A program made the translations under genes and the position numbers. The notes below the pieces were generated by a model. It made no database searches. It was not told where the DNA came from and worked only from the letters and a program-made list of their open reading frames with translations. From an uncultured Phycisphaerales bacterium (GTDB lineage Bacteria; Planctomycetota; Phycisphaerae; Phycisphaerales; UBA1924), in NCBI GenBank assembly GCA_937891445.1, contig CALAFV010000250.1:1-7822 (forward strand): a stretch of 7,822 nucleotides of DNA, given 5' to 3'. Shown in pieces: positions 7,212-7,822 of the stretch (positions are counted from its first letter, which is position 1; each line of letters opens with the position of its first letter).

Positions 7212-7822
7212 TCAGTCCGACAGCGCCGCCACCAGCGCGTCGAGGTTCCGCTCCATCATCTTCGACCAGTCGCCGTCGCCCAGTGGATCGAGCACGGCGA
7301 CGCGGGCGCCCGTCGCCTGCGCGATCCGGCGGCCCGCGGCCTGGCTCAGTTGCGGTTCCACGAAGACGGTCGTGAGCCCTTCGCGCTTGACGGCGTCGAT
7401 GGCCGCCTGGATGGCGGCGGGGGTCGGCTCGGCGGCGTCCAGCCCTTTGATGGCGACGGTCTTGAGGCCGTAACGCTCCGCCAGCCGGCCCCAGGCGTCG
7501 TGCCCGACGACGATCGTGCGGCGCTTCACCCCCGCGAGCCGCTCGCGGTACAGGGCGTCGATCCGCCGCACTTCCGCCTTGCGCTGCTCGACGGCCTTGG
7601 TCCACGCCTCCGCCTCCTCGGCGCTGAGGCCCTCGGCCAGCGCAGCGCCGAGGCCGTCGATCAGCCGCTCGACGAGGACAGGATCGAGCCATAGGTGCGG
7701 ATCGGCCGAGCCGTGGTGGTGGCCGTGCTCGCACGTCTCGCCGTGCTCGTGGTCGTGATCGTGGTGATGGCCGTGATCGTGGCCGTGGTCGTGGTGTCCG
7801 TGGTCGTGGTCGTGGTCGCCGC
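7212..7822 (-). CDS. znuA: Zinc ABC transporter substrate-binding protein, C-terminal part (5' end outside window)
   Basis: About 202 C-terminal residues are present, and the frame is open through the window edge at 7822. The fragment begins with a His/Asp/Gly loop (bases 7820-7707, 18 His in 38 residues, plus one Cys), followed by DPHLWLDP, the conserved segment that carries a metal-ligand His. Then come VVGHDAWGRLAERYGL (second ligand His), VFVEPQLSQAAGRRIAQATG and VAVLDPLG, all typical of the ZnuA/cluster A-I binding proteins. The His-rich loop preceding the first ligand is characteristic of zinc-specific rather than manganese-specific members and probably helps to gather Zn2+. It acts outside the inner membrane, delivering zinc to ZnuB. 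The apparent GTG start at 7571 is internal, because homology continues well upstream. Signal peptide, promoter and any Zur operator lie beyond the window. Confidence 0.95.
   Translation of the reverse strand, partial: GDHDHDHGHHDHGHDHGHHHDHDHEHGETCEHGHHHGSADPHLWLDPVLVERLIDGLGAALAEGLSAEEAEAWTKAVEQRKAEVRRIDALYRERLAGVKRRTIVVGHDAWGRLAERYGLKTVAIKGLDAAEPTPAAIQAAIDAVKREGLTTVFVEPQLSQAAGRRIAQATGARVAVLDPLGDGDWSKMMERNLDALVAALSD
7713..7822. repeat. Low-complexity GTG/GTC/ATC tract encoding the His-rich loop
   Basis: The plus strand repeats GTG triplets interspersed with GTC, ATC and GCC, the complement of CAC (His), GAC/GAT (Asp) and GGC (Gly) codons of znuA. The units are imperfect and in triplet register, so expansion or contraction changes loop length without breaking the frame. 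It runs off the right edge of the window. Confidence 0.8.

Noticed and set aside
7212..7571. znuA start at 7571 giving a 119-residue protein
   Set aside because: The codon is an internal GTG (Val); the same frame continues upstream through DPHLWLDP and the His-rich loop, both expected parts of the binding protein.
6243..7694. 483-codon plus-strand open frame opposite znuC and znuA
   Set aside because: It is a shadow of the GC-rich genes on the minus strand, with no protein-like features.
7713..7822. CRISPR-like or satellite repeat at the right edge
   Set aside because: The repeats are triplet-register His/Asp/Gly codons of znuA with no spacer structure.

Overview
The window reads as a stretch of bacterial chromosome with very high G+C. 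Almost every third codon position is G or C, and several starts are GTG. Gene content and style (a long, divergent pyrophosphatase pump with a signal-peptide-like start, a YacP-type NYN protein, bS21, a zinc ABC transporter) suggest a planctomycete, perhaps of the Phycisphaerae type. That placement is inferred from protein flavour; no rRNA gene or database search supports it. I see no IS element, CRISPR array, tRNA gene or prophage gene.

Layout. (1) Bases 1-277 hold the 3' end of an unrecognised plus-strand gene. It converges, with a 3-bp gap, on a minus-strand pair: a YacP/NYN-domain protein (1397-696) followed 4 bp later by a small lipoprotein (691-281). (2) Bases 1398-1549 are a divergent intergenic region with a candidate promoter and a 5'-end hairpin for rpsU (bS21, 1550-1783, plus). 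(3) A G-rich 190-bp leader then precedes hppA (1974-4589, plus), a membrane-bound proton-pumping pyrophosphatase, which ends at a strong intrinsic terminator (4618-4650). (4) Bases 4651-5110 contain no ordinary gene but are rich in hairpins. On the minus strand there is a 14-nt perfect complement of the 16S rRNA 3' end, correctly spaced before a 12-codon GTG...TAA frame. A compound hairpin and a textbook intrinsic terminator (4731-4696) follow. This is the least explained part of the window. (5) From 7822 down to 5111 a minus-strand operon encodes a zinc-uptake ABC transporter: a partial binding protein with a His-rich loop (znuA), an ATPase with a His/Cys-rich tail (znuC), a permease (znuB), then a 64-residue acidic protein of unknown function.

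How the genes work together. ZnuA captures Zn2+ outside the inner membrane, ZnuB carries it across and ZnuC powers the step; the operon promoter, and any Zur site, lie beyond base 7822. HppA uses pyrophosphate released by biosynthesis to energise a membrane, while bS21 and the NYN protein belong to translation and RNA metabolism. The 64-residue gene and the structured RNA segment lie downstream of znuB and upstream of the minus-strand terminator. They may therefore be the distal end of the zinc operon, or an independent small RNA/peptide gene.
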